Shown one piece after another: positions 1 through 5,736 of a DNA stretch of 8,351 nucleotides. The notes under the pieces are model-generated. The model was not told the origin of the DNA. It was given only the letters and a program-made list of their open reading frames with translations, and searched no databases. Position numbers and translations under genes: made by a program. How positions within the stretch are numbered: position 1 is the first letter of the stretch; the number at the start of each line of letters is the position of its first letter. The DNA comes from Gammaproteobacteria bacterium (lineage in GTDB: Bacteria; Pseudomonadota; Gammaproteobacteria; SZUA-229), in NCBI GenBank assembly GCA_030637945.1, contig DAOWFN010000016.1, forward strand, positions 1-8,351, read 5' to 3'.

Positions 1-855
1 AATGCGATAAGACGTTCACGTGCGGGTTTATCTGATCCGAGTAAGCCAAATGGTTCATTTATGTTTTTTGGACCTACCGGTGTAGGTAAGACTGAACTGA
101 CCAAAGCCCTGGCTAACTTTATGTTTGATAGTGATGACGCCATGGTTCGACTGGATATGTCTGAGTACATGGAGAAACATGCAGTGTCCAGACTGATCGG
201 TGCGCCTCCAGGCTATGTTGGATATGAAGAAGGTGGTCATCTGACCGAAGCTGTAAGGCGTAAGCCATATTCCGTTATTTTATTGGATGAGATAGAGAAG
301 GCACATCCTGATGTGTTTAATATCTTATTGCAGGTATTAGATGACGGTCGTCTAACAGATAGCCAGGGACGCACAGTGGATTTTAAAAACACAGTGATTA
401 TCATGACATCTAATCTAGGTTCACAGCAGATTCAGGAGATGTCATCGAATAATGATTATGAAGGCATGAAGCAAGTGGTGATGGATATCGTTTCACAACA
501 CTTCAGGCCTGAATTTATTAACCGTGTCGATGAGACAGTGGTGTTCCATCCATTAGGAAGAGAGCAGATAAGAGAGATTGCAAAAATTCAGATACAACAA
601 CTGGATGCGCGTTTACAGGAGCAGGATTTCACTTTGAATATTTCAGATGAAGCGATCGACGTCTTGGGTGAGGCTGGCTTTGATCCGGTATATGGTGCGC
701 GTCCTCTGAAACGAGCTATCCAGCAGTACCTGGAGAATCCATTGGCGCAGATGATATTGAAAGGGGATTACATGCCCGGAGATGTTATTAATGTCGTGGT
801 AAATGATTCTGAGCTGGAATTTGTGCCCGCAGAGAGAATCGAGTTGGCTGGTTAA
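1..855 (+). CDS. clpB: ClpB disaggregase (Hsp100 AAA+ ATPase), C-terminal part, 5' end outside window
   Basis: ClpB is a cytoplasmic hexameric ATPase that threads aggregated proteins through its pore and works with DnaK/DnaJ/GrpE. The frame is open from base 1, so 284 residues are visible, about the last third of a family usually near 860. They cover most of the second AAA+ module. In partial numbering: Walker A GPTGVGKT at 24-31, the tyrosine pore loop GYVGYEEGG at about 71-79, Walker B VILLDEIE at 92-99, sensor 1 TSNLGS, an arginine-finger region FRPEFINRVDE, and the sensor 2 motif YGARPLKR near the C-terminus. The first 20 codons (NAIRRSRAGL...) match the conserved lead-in to ClpB Walker A, so the ATG at 61 is internal and not a start. 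All expected motifs are intact. The gene ends at TAA 853-855 and is followed 11 bp later by a strong terminator. ClpA/ClpC are less likely because the C-terminus (ENPLAQMILKGDYMPGDVI) is ClpB-like. Confidence 0.97.
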   Translation, partial: NAIRRSRAGLSDPSKPNGSFMFFGPTGVGKTELTKALANFMFDSDDAMVRLDMSEYMEKHAVSRLIGAPPGYVGYEEGGHLTEAVRRKPYSVILLDEIEKAHPDVFNILLQVLDDGRLTDSQGRTVDFKNTVIIMTSNLGSQQIQEMSSNNDYEGMKQVVMDIVSQHFRPEFINRVDETVVFHPLGREQIREIAKIQIQQLDARLQEQDFTLNISDEAIDVLGEAGFDPVYGARPLKRAIQQYLENPLAQMILKGDYMPGDVINVVVNDSELEFVPAERIELAG

Positions 856-866
856 ACAGCGGGAAC

Positions 867-913
867 AAAAAAACGGGGCCAGAGACAAGTTTGTCTCTGG
901 CCCCGTTTTTTTT
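867..913. terminator. Bidirectional Rho-independent terminator between clpB and the minus-strand EAL remnant
   Basis: Seven A (867-873) precede a G+C-rich arm (874-888). Its exact reverse complement lies at 891-905, followed by eight T (906-913). The stem is 15 bp, with the innermost A-T pairs probably open to form the loop. A and T tracts on opposite sides make it a plausible terminator for clpB on the plus strand and for the SDR/EAL-remnant transcript on the minus strand. The minus-strand stop codon (912-914) overlaps the T tract. Confidence 0.93.
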
Positions 914-1115
914 AATGTCTTACAGATTGCTTCTGCGTGGATTTTTCTATACTTTTAAATTTCTTGTTCATGCTCTCAGGTTTGTCCAGATAAAATCCCT
1001 GTGCATAATCAATACCGATCTCTTTCAGTTGATTTAATGTAAATATATTTTCTACATGCTTGGCGATGATCTCGATGTTCATCACCATAGGGCTGCACCT
1101 CTTATTTACTGTCAC
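912..1115 (-). pseudogene. Remnant of an EAL-domain (c-di-GMP phosphodiesterase-type) gene, C-terminal end only
   Basis: The 67 codons read from GTG 1115 to TAA 912-914. Residues 16-45 (IIAKHVEN...LKEIGIDYAQGFYLDKPE) match the last two strands and helix of EAL domains, usually AE(G/F)VE...LGxDYAQGxxxGKP. The EAL signature and the metal-binding Asn, Glu and Asp-Asp sites are absent, so it cannot be a phosphodiesterase. The Glu normally found 20 residues before the Gln of YAQG is Lys here (K19, Q39), consistent with decay. The GTG overlaps the SDR 3' end by 14 nt. An ATG at 1088, with AAGAGG 9 nt upstream, would give a 58-residue product and no overlap, so translation is possible. By eye the segment is AT-richer than its neighbours. 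I read it as the 3' stump of a larger gene cut off when the SDR gene came to lie next to it. A functional small protein cannot be excluded. Confidence 0.75.
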
Positions 1116-1974
1116 TCCCTGCCCTCGCGAGTATATAGTCCAGTTGACGATGGCTAAGCAGGCGTTTCAGATAAGCAAATAGATAAGTAGGGAAGGTGAC
1201 GTAATAGCGAGGTTTTGGTTTCTTTGATTCCAGTGCATGAATAACGCGTTTGAGTACCGCTTCAGGCGGTAAGGTAAAAGGTACAGCAGGACCCTGCTTA
1301 TTTAATCGTTCGATTACGCCTAAATATTTTTTTCGGTGGACACTGTTTTCAATATCGATGTGCTGTTTGAGTTGTTTCACGGCGTTAGCACGAAATTGAC
1401 TGCTAATTGGGCCCGGTTCGATCAGGCTGATATAAATATCGGTGTTTTTCAGTTCCAGGCGTAAGGTGTCGCTTAAACCTTCGATGGCGTATTTACTGGC
1501 GTTATAGGCACCTCGAAACGGCATGGCGACAAAACCCAGCACCGAACTGTTTTGAATAATGCGGCCAAACCCTTGTTTTCGCATAATGGGAATGACCAGA
1601 TTGGTGAGTTCTAACCAGCCAAATACATTGGTTTCAAATTGGTGTTTCAAGTTTTCGCGGCTCAGATCCTCAACCGCGCCGGGTAAACCGAACGCGCCAT
1701 TGTTGAACAGCGCATACAAGTTACCATCGGTGAGCCGCATCGTTTCTCTGAAGGCCTGCTGGATGGAGTCACTGCTTGAAAGGTCCAGCTGCAGACTCTC
1801 AAAACCCTCATCGATAAGCTGTTTGACGCTTTCTTCGCGTCGGGCCGTGGCGATGACACGGTAACCACGCTGCTTTAAGCCTTTGGCGACGCAGTAACCG
1901 ATACCTGTTGAACACCCTGTGATCAGGATGGTTTTTTGCGGCTGATTTTGATGTTTGTTAGATGATGGTTTCAT
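1102..1974 (-). CDS. Classical short-chain dehydrogenase/reductase (SDR), YbbO-like
   Basis: A cytoplasmic NAD(P)(H)-dependent oxidoreductase of 290 residues. Visible SDR landmarks: glycine motif TGCSTGIG at 19-26 after beta-strand TILI, Arg45-Arg46 after the second strand (favouring NADP(H)), an acidic DL at 64-65, FNNGAFG at 90-96 (a variant of the usual NNAG), Asn116, catalytic Ser144, and Tyr157-x3-Lys161 in YNASK. PGPI near 190 is typical of the family. The C-terminal part (KPKPRYYVTFPTYLFAYLKRLL) resembles E. coli YbbO, an aldehyde or retinoid-type reductase, but the substrate here is unknown. ATG 1974 is the only sensible start: an in-frame TAA lies 9 bases upstream of it and the next Met is residue 79. 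It has no good Shine-Dalgarno sequence. The end of the MITE-like element lies 10 bp upstream, so promoter and leader must lie within or beyond that element. The gene converges on clpB. Confidence 0.93.
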   Translation of the reverse strand: MKPSSNKHQNQPQKTILITGCSTGIGYCVAKGLKQRGYRVIATARREESVKQLIDEGFESLQLDLSSSDSIQQAFRETMRLTDGNLYALFNNGAFGLPGAVEDLSRENLKHQFETNVFGWLELTNLVIPIMRKQGFGRIIQNSSVLGFVAMPFRGAYNASKYAIEGLSDTLRLELKNTDIYISLIEPGPISSQFRANAVKQLKQHIDIENSVHRKKYLGVIERLNKQGPAVPFTLPPEAVLKRVIHALESKKPKPRYYVTFPTYLFAYLKRLLSHRQLDYILARAGSDSK

Positions 1975-1984
1975 GGCGCTAGCT

Positions 1985-2147
1985 TAAGGCACCTCTGACT
2001 AATTATCATAAAATTCTGCGGGCTTTCAGGAGCGCATCTTCTGCGTTATTGTTTCTTACCAGGCAATAAGCATGCTTTCAAAACAATGCCTTGATTCAGG
2101 TTATTGGGCAACGCCAGAATTTATGATAATTAGTCAGAGGTGCCTTA
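1985..2147. mobile_element. MITE-like element with 28 bp perfect terminal inverted repeats
   Basis: The left end at 1985-2012 (begins TAAGGCACCTCTGACTAATT) is the exact reverse complement of 2120-2147. The match continues inward for about 8 bp with one indel on each side (to about 2020 and 2112). The interior of roughly 90 bp has no ORF but holds shorter inverted motifs (CAATAA/TTATTG). A 7-of-8 direct repeat flanks it (TAGCTTAA at 1980-1987, TAGCCTAA at 2146-2153), and TTA occurs at both edges; either could be the remains of a target duplication. Size, absence of coding sequence and long terminal repeats fit a non-autonomous insertion element. Ends starting GGCACCTCTGA suggest mobilisation by an IS5-like transposase, but this is inference. 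It occupies most of the 290 bp gap between the divergent SDR and FmdB-type genes; the rest of that gap holds the promoter at 2174-2203. Confidence 0.75.
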
Positions 2148-2173
2148 GCCTAAATAAGCACTATTTTTGGGTG

Positions 2174-2203
2174 TTGATGTGCTTAGGTGTCGGCATATAT
2201 AAT
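2174..2203 (+). promoter_or_regulatory. Candidate sigma-70 promoter for the FmdB-family gene
   Basis: A perfect TATAAT at 2198-2203 lies 18 bp after TTGATG (2174-2179, 4 of 6 matches to TTGACA). It is 61 bp upstream of the FmdB start and 26 bp beyond the right end of the MITE-like element, so this gene probably kept its own promoter. The ribosome binding site is weak: CAGG at 2254-2257 separated from ATG by seven T. Confidence 0.55.
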
Positions 2204-2264
2204 TGCCGGCCTTATTTCGTTAGCTTTCGATGATGGTTAGCCATTTTTTACAACAGGTTTTTTT

Positions 2265-2573
2265 ATGCCATTTTATGAATATCAGTGCGCAAAATGCGGG
2301 CATGAAGAAGAAGTTTTACAAAAGATCAGTGATAAACCGCTTAAAAAATGCCCTGAATGTGGAAAATTAGCCATGAAAAAAATGGTGTCGGCAGCGGCTT
2401 TTCGTTTGAAAGGCGGCGGCTGGTACGAAACAGACTTTAAATCAGGCAATAAAAAGAATGTTGCCGGTGATGCTAAGGCTGAAAAAAAGACCGGAGAGTC
2501 TAAAAAGTCAGTAGATAAAAAGCCCGTAGGTGACTCGACTAAAGCTAAAAAAGCTAAAAAAGTGAAAAAATAG
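2265..2573 (+). CDS. FmdB-family zinc-ribbon protein with lysine-rich tail
   Basis: A 102-residue protein starting MPFYEYQC, the hallmark of the FmdB/CxxC_CxxC_SSSS regulatory-protein family. Four cysteines in two CxxC pairs (C8-x2-C11 and C29-x2-C32) should bind one zinc. The stretch AAAFRLKGGGWYETDFKSG (43-61) is the conserved second block of proteobacterial members. Residues 63-102 form a low-complexity tail with 16 Lys in 40 residues, ending AKKAKKVKK, which is probably disordered and may bind nucleic acid. The family name comes from a putative regulator of formamidase in Methylophilus, and the molecular role is not settled. It lies 164 bp upstream of aspS in the same direction, a pairing seen in other proteobacteria, often with a DUF502 membrane-protein gene between, which is absent here. 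The coding sequence of the tail contains two tandem copies of GCTAAAAAA (2544-2561), a potential slippage site. Confidence 0.9.
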   Translation: MPFYEYQCAKCGHEEEVLQKISDKPLKKCPECGKLAMKKMVSAAAFRLKGGGWYETDFKSGNKKNVAGDAKAEKKTGESKKSVDKKPVGDSTKAKKAKKVKK

Positions 2574-2618
2574 GAAGTTATAAGTAGTATGTTTCAAGCT
2601 TTTGTTTTGGTAATCGTC

Positions 2619-2646
2619 TGTAACTTTAAACTTGTAACTTAAAACT
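2619..2646. repeat. Tandem 14 bp direct repeat upstream of aspS
   Basis: TGTAACTTTAAACT (2619-2632) is followed directly by TGTAACTTAAAACT (2633-2646), with one mismatch. It sits in the AT-rich 164 bp spacer between the FmdB-type gene and aspS, just upstream of the candidate aspS -10. It could be an operator or simply low-complexity DNA; the sequence does not decide. Confidence 0.5.
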
Positions 2647-2674
2647 TATATCTATCGCCTAAATACGGTAAAAT
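2646..2674 (+). promoter_or_regulatory. Weak candidate promoter for aspS
   Basis: TAAAAT at 2669-2674 matches the -10 consensus at 5 of 6 positions. With a 17 bp spacer the -35 would be TTATAT (2646-2651), a poor match. It lies 63 bp before the aspS ATG and directly after the 14 bp tandem repeat. aspS could instead be read through from the FmdB promoter, as I see no terminator between the genes. Confidence 0.3.
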
Positions 2675-2737
2675 CAATCGTTTAACCAACTGAAATGGCA
2701 TGTTGAGCCATCTCTCACAACATAACTGGATTAACAC

Positions 2738-4522
2738 ATGCGCAGTCATTATTGCGGAGCAGTAACCGAAGAATTCCTTGACCAAGAAGTCACCCTCTGT
2801 GGTTGGGTCAATCGTCGCCGAGACCACGGCGGTGTTATTTTTATTGATCTGCGTGACCGTGAAGGTCTGGTGCAGGTAGTGTTTGATCCTGATCGTGCTG
2901 AGATATTCGAGATTGCTGAGCATGTTCGAAATGAATATGTTTTGCGTGTTACCGGTCGAGTACGTTCACGTCCTGAGGGTACGATTAATCCAGAGTTGAC
3001 CTCCGGTAAAATTGAGATTCTGGGCCTGGATCTGCAGGTGCTCAATGCCTCTGAAACACCGCCATTCCAGCTTGATGATACTGGCGTGCACGATGACCTG
3101 CGTCTGCAATATCGTTATATCGATCTGCGCCGTGATGAGATGAAAGAGCGCATGCGCATGCGCAGCCAGGTGACGCGTTACATCCGCAATCATCTGGAAG
3201 AAGAAGGTTATTGGGATATCGAAACACCAATGCTGACCAAGGCAACACCTGAAGGTGCGCGTGATTACCTGGTGCCTTCCCGTACCCATCAGGGCAGTTT
3301 CTTCGCCTTGCCTCAATCGCCACAGTTATTTAAACAGCTGCTGATGATGTCGGGCATGGACCGTTATTATCAGATCGTGCGCTGTTTTCGTGATGAGGAT
3401 CTGCGTGCTGATCGCCAGCCGGAATTTACCCAGATAGATATCGAAACCACTTTTATGGATGAGAATGCCGTGATGGAAGCGATGGAAGGATTGATACGCG
3501 GCCTGTTTAAATCAGTGCTCGATGTCGAACTACCAAATCCGTTCCCGCGTATGGATCATAGTGAAGCTATGCTGCGATACGGCTCAGATAAACCGGATCT
3601 GCGTATTTCGCTGGAACTGGTCGACCTGGCTGATGTCATGAAAGACGTCGAGTTTAAAGTCTTTTCCGGTCCGGCGAATGATCCAGACGGCCGCATCGTC
3701 GTTTTGCGTGCCCCCGGAGGTGCTGGGCTATCCCGTAAACAAATTGATCAATACACAGAGTTTGTCGGTCGTTACGGTGCGAAAGGTCTGGCATGGATAA
3801 AAGTGAACGATGTGGATGGCGGTCGTGATGGTCTGCAGTCACCCATCGTAAAGTTCTTACCTGATGATGTGCTCACTGCTATCATCGAAAAAACCGGTAC
3901 CCAGTCAGGTGATATTTTGTTCTTTGGCGCGGGTGATACCAATGTTGTGAATGAATCGATCGGTGCCTTACGTGTCAAACTGGGTCATGATTTAGATATG
4001 GTCGATGATTCGTGGCAGCCATTGTTCGTCGTTAATTTCCCGATGTTTGAGAAAAACAGCGAAGGCAACTGGACGGCTCTGCATCACCCGTTCACCGCGC
4101 CTTCGTTTGATTCGGCAGAAGCATTAAAGGCAGACCCTGGCGATGCACTGTCACGCGCCTATGATATGGTGCTCAATGGTACTGAACTAGGCGGAGGTTC
4201 TGAACGTATCTACAAGACTGATATGCAGAAAGCCGTGTTTGATATCTTAGGTATCTCAGAAGAAGAAGCAGAAGAAAAATTTGGATTCTTGTTAACCGCA
4301 CTTAAATATGGCTGTCCGCCGCATGCAGGTCTGGCTTTTGGTTTAGACCGGTTGGTTATGCTGATGAGTGGCGCAAGTTCTATTCGCGACGTGATGGCAT
4401 TTCCTAAAACACAGTCAGCAGCTTGCCTGTTAACGTCTGCACCGGCAGAAGTTTCGAATAAGCAACTGCGTGAGTTAAATCTCAAATTACGTAGAGTGGA
4501 AAAAGTTGAGGATAGTGAATAA
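2738..4522 (+). CDS. aspS: Aspartyl-tRNA synthetase, bacterial type, predicted non-discriminating
   Basis: A class IIb aminoacyl-tRNA synthetase of 594 residues, full length for the bacterial type (about 590). It activates aspartate with ATP and transfers it to tRNA in the cytoplasm. Order of parts: N-terminal OB-fold anticodon-binding domain (about 1-105, with CGWVNRRRDHGGVIF), catalytic core with TPEGARDYLVPSR and the flipping-loop/Asp-binding region, motif 2 FRDED at 217-221 followed by LRADRQPEFTQID, the bacterial GAD insertion (about 290-410), ELGGGSER at 483-490, and motif 3 AFGLDRL at 533-539. His30 and Gly81 match the pair in P. aeruginosa AspRS, which also charges tRNA-Asn. The discriminating E. 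coli enzyme has Leu and Lys there. Asp-tRNA-Asn would then need GatCAB amidation. The start is supported by MRSHYCG, the usual N-terminus, and a GGA 7 nt before ATG. A palindromic repeat follows 8 bp after the stop. Confidence 0.97.
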   Translation: MRSHYCGAVTEEFLDQEVTLCGWVNRRRDHGGVIFIDLRDREGLVQVVFDPDRAEIFEIAEHVRNEYVLRVTGRVRSRPEGTINPELTSGKIEILGLDLQVLNASETPPFQLDDTGVHDDLRLQYRYIDLRRDEMKERMRMRSQVTRYIRNHLEEEGYWDIETPMLTKATPEGARDYLVPSRTHQGSFFALPQSPQLFKQLLMMSGMDRYYQIVRCFRDEDLRADRQPEFTQIDIETTFMDENAVMEAMEGLIRGLFKSVLDVELPNPFPRMDHSEAMLRYGSDKPDLRISLELVDLADVMKDVEFKVFSGPANDPDGRIVVLRAPGGAGLSRKQIDQYTEFVGRYGAKGLAWIKVNDVDGGRDGLQSPIVKFLPDDVLTAIIEKTGTQSGDILFFGAGDTNVVNESIGALRVKLGHDLDMVDDSWQPLFVVNFPMFEKNSEGNWTALHHPFTAPSFDSAEALKADPGDALSRAYDMVLNGTELGGGSERIYKTDMQKAVFDILGISEEEAEEKFGFLLTALKYGCPPHAGLAFGLDRLVMLMSGASSIRDVMAFPKTQSAACLLTSAPAEVSNKQLRELNLKLRRVEKVEDSE

Positions 4523-4530
4523 AAATTAAT

Positions 4531-4612
4531 TGTCATGCTGAACGATGGTGAAGGATCTCATGTCTGAATTATAGGGCGCTAGTGATAATATCTTTCACTA
4601 TTCAGGATGACA
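4531..4612. repeat. Imperfect palindromic intergenic repeat between aspS and nadA
   Basis: The left arm 4531-4558 (starts TGTCATGCTGAACGATGGTG) pairs imperfectly with 4588-4612 (ends TTCAGGATGACA); the outer 12 bp match at 11 positions. The left arm resembles the dispersed TGTCATTCTGAGCGAAGCGAAG-type repeats found in many bacterial genomes, an attribution made from memory. It fills nearly all of the 102 bp spacer. Its right end runs into the CAGG (4611-4614) that probably serves as nadA ribosome binding site. It could fold in RNA and affect termination or nadA translation. Confidence 0.65.
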
Positions 4613-4624
4613 GGTAAATAAAAT

Positions 4625-5716
4625 ATGAGTGCTGCAATACAACCATATACGCTGCTTGACGATGATGATTGTGAATCACGCATATTGCGTGCGCGTGAAG
4701 TATTAGGTGAGCGCCTGGTTATTTTAGGCCACCACTATCAGCGCGATGAAGTTTTTCGGCACGCCGATTTTACCGGTGACTCCTTAAAGTTATCGCGTCA
4801 GGCAGCGGCATCTAAAGCAGACTACATTGTCTTTTGTGGCGTGCATTTTATGGCAGAAGTTGCCGATATTTTGTCGCGTCCTGAGCAGGTCGCAATCTTG
4901 CCGGATATGTCTGCAGGTTGTTCGATGGCCGATATGGCAGATCTGCAGAATGTTGAACGTGCGTGGCAGGAATTATCAGAAATCCTGGATGTAGAAGAAA
5001 TGGTTACGCCGGTAACCTATATCAATTCTGCAGCAGACTTGAAAGGCTTCTGCGGCGAACATGGCGGTATCGTGTGTACCTCGACCAATGCGCGGCATGT
5101 GCTCGAGTGGAGTTTTAAACAAAAAGAAAAAGTACTGTTTTTTCCTGATCAGCATCTAGGACGTAATACCGGGTTCACCATGGATATACCACTCGATGAA
5201 ATGGTGGTATGGGATTATGATAAACCATGCGGCGGTTTAAGCGTAGAGCAGATTAAAAACGCAAAAATAATTTTGTGGAAAGGTTTTTGCTCAGTTCATC
5301 AGATGTTCCAGCCGGAACAGATCGATAACTTCAAACAAAAATATCCTGAAACGAAAGTTATCTCTCATCCTGAAAGCCCATTTGAAGTCTGCCAGAAATC
5401 TGATTATATTGGCTCTACAGAATATATAATAAAAACCGTTGCTGATGCCGAACCAGGTACAAGATGGCTGGTTGCTACAGAATTAAATCTGGTTAATCGA
5501 CTGCATGAACAGTTTAAACATGAAGGCAAAAACGTTCATTTCATGTCACCCAATGTGTGCATGTGTTCCACCATGTTTCGCATCGATCCGCAGCACATGG
5601 CCTGGGTGCTGGAGAATCTGGTCGATGGTCATGTGGTTAATCAAATTAGCGTGCCGGTTGATGTTGCCAAACAGGCAAAATTGGCACTTGATCGTATGCT
5701 GGATGTCTCCCCTTAA
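4625..5716 (+). CDS. nadA: Quinolinate synthase A (NadA)
   Basis: NadA is a cytoplasmic [4Fe-4S] enzyme that condenses iminoaspartate (made by NadB) with dihydroxyacetone phosphate to quinolinate, the entry to de novo NAD synthesis. The protein has 363 residues. Visible motifs: LGHHYQRDEV at 34-43, GDSLKLSR at 51-58, FCGVHFMAE at 70-78, DMSAGCSMAD at 94-103 (C99), HPESP at 248-252, TELN at 285-288 and NVCMCSTM at 310-317. Cluster ligands are probably C99, C222 (GFCSVH) and C312 or C314. Length, FCGVHFMAE and the CxC motif fit the Bacillus-like class better than the shorter E. coli class with CxxCxxC. ATG 4625 has CAGG 10 nt upstream, touching the palindromic repeat. The hydrolase gene starts 20 bp after the stop. 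nadB and nadC are not in the window. Confidence 0.95.
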   Translation: MSAAIQPYTLLDDDDCESRILRAREVLGERLVILGHHYQRDEVFRHADFTGDSLKLSRQAAASKADYIVFCGVHFMAEVADILSRPEQVAILPDMSAGCSMADMADLQNVERAWQELSEILDVEEMVTPVTYINSAADLKGFCGEHGGIVCTSTNARHVLEWSFKQKEKVLFFPDQHLGRNTGFTMDIPLDEMVVWDYDKPCGGLSVEQIKNAKIILWKGFCSVHQMFQPEQIDNFKQKYPETKVISHPESPFEVCQKSDYIGSTEYIIKTVADAEPGTRWLVATELNLVNRLHEQFKHEGKNVHFMSPNVCMCSTMFRIDPQHMAWVLENLVDGHVVNQISVPVDVAKQAKLALDRMLDVSP

Positions 5717-5736
5717 TATCTACTTAAGTTACACCA

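Noticed and set aside
61..63. ATG 61 as the start of a short ClpB-like protein
   Set aside because: The frame is open to base 1 and the preceding 20 codons match conserved ClpB sequence, so this is an internal Met of a gene cut by the window edge.
643..888. Minus-strand ORF of 81 codons opposite the end of clpB
   Set aside because: It lies antisense to well-conserved ClpB sequence, runs through the terminator and has no recognisable domain.
1559..1868. Plus-strand (101 codons) and second minus-strand (68 codons) ORFs within the SDR gene
   Set aside because: Both overlap the SDR core that carries the Asn, Ser and Gly motifs; they have no motifs of their own.
1985..2147. Reading the inverted repeat as a CRISPR unit or a plain terminator
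   Set aside because: There are only two copies in inverted orientation, no spacer series, no G+C-rich stem followed by a T tract, and the arms are too far apart for an intrinsic terminator.
2639..3323. Several minus-strand ORFs (94-116 codons) opposite the start of aspS
   Set aside because: They are antisense to conserved AspRS sequence, overlap each other and show no family motif.
4210..4536. Minus-strand ORF of 108 codons over the end of aspS
   Set aside because: Antisense shadow of the conserved AspRS C-terminal catalytic region; its composition does not resemble a known protein.
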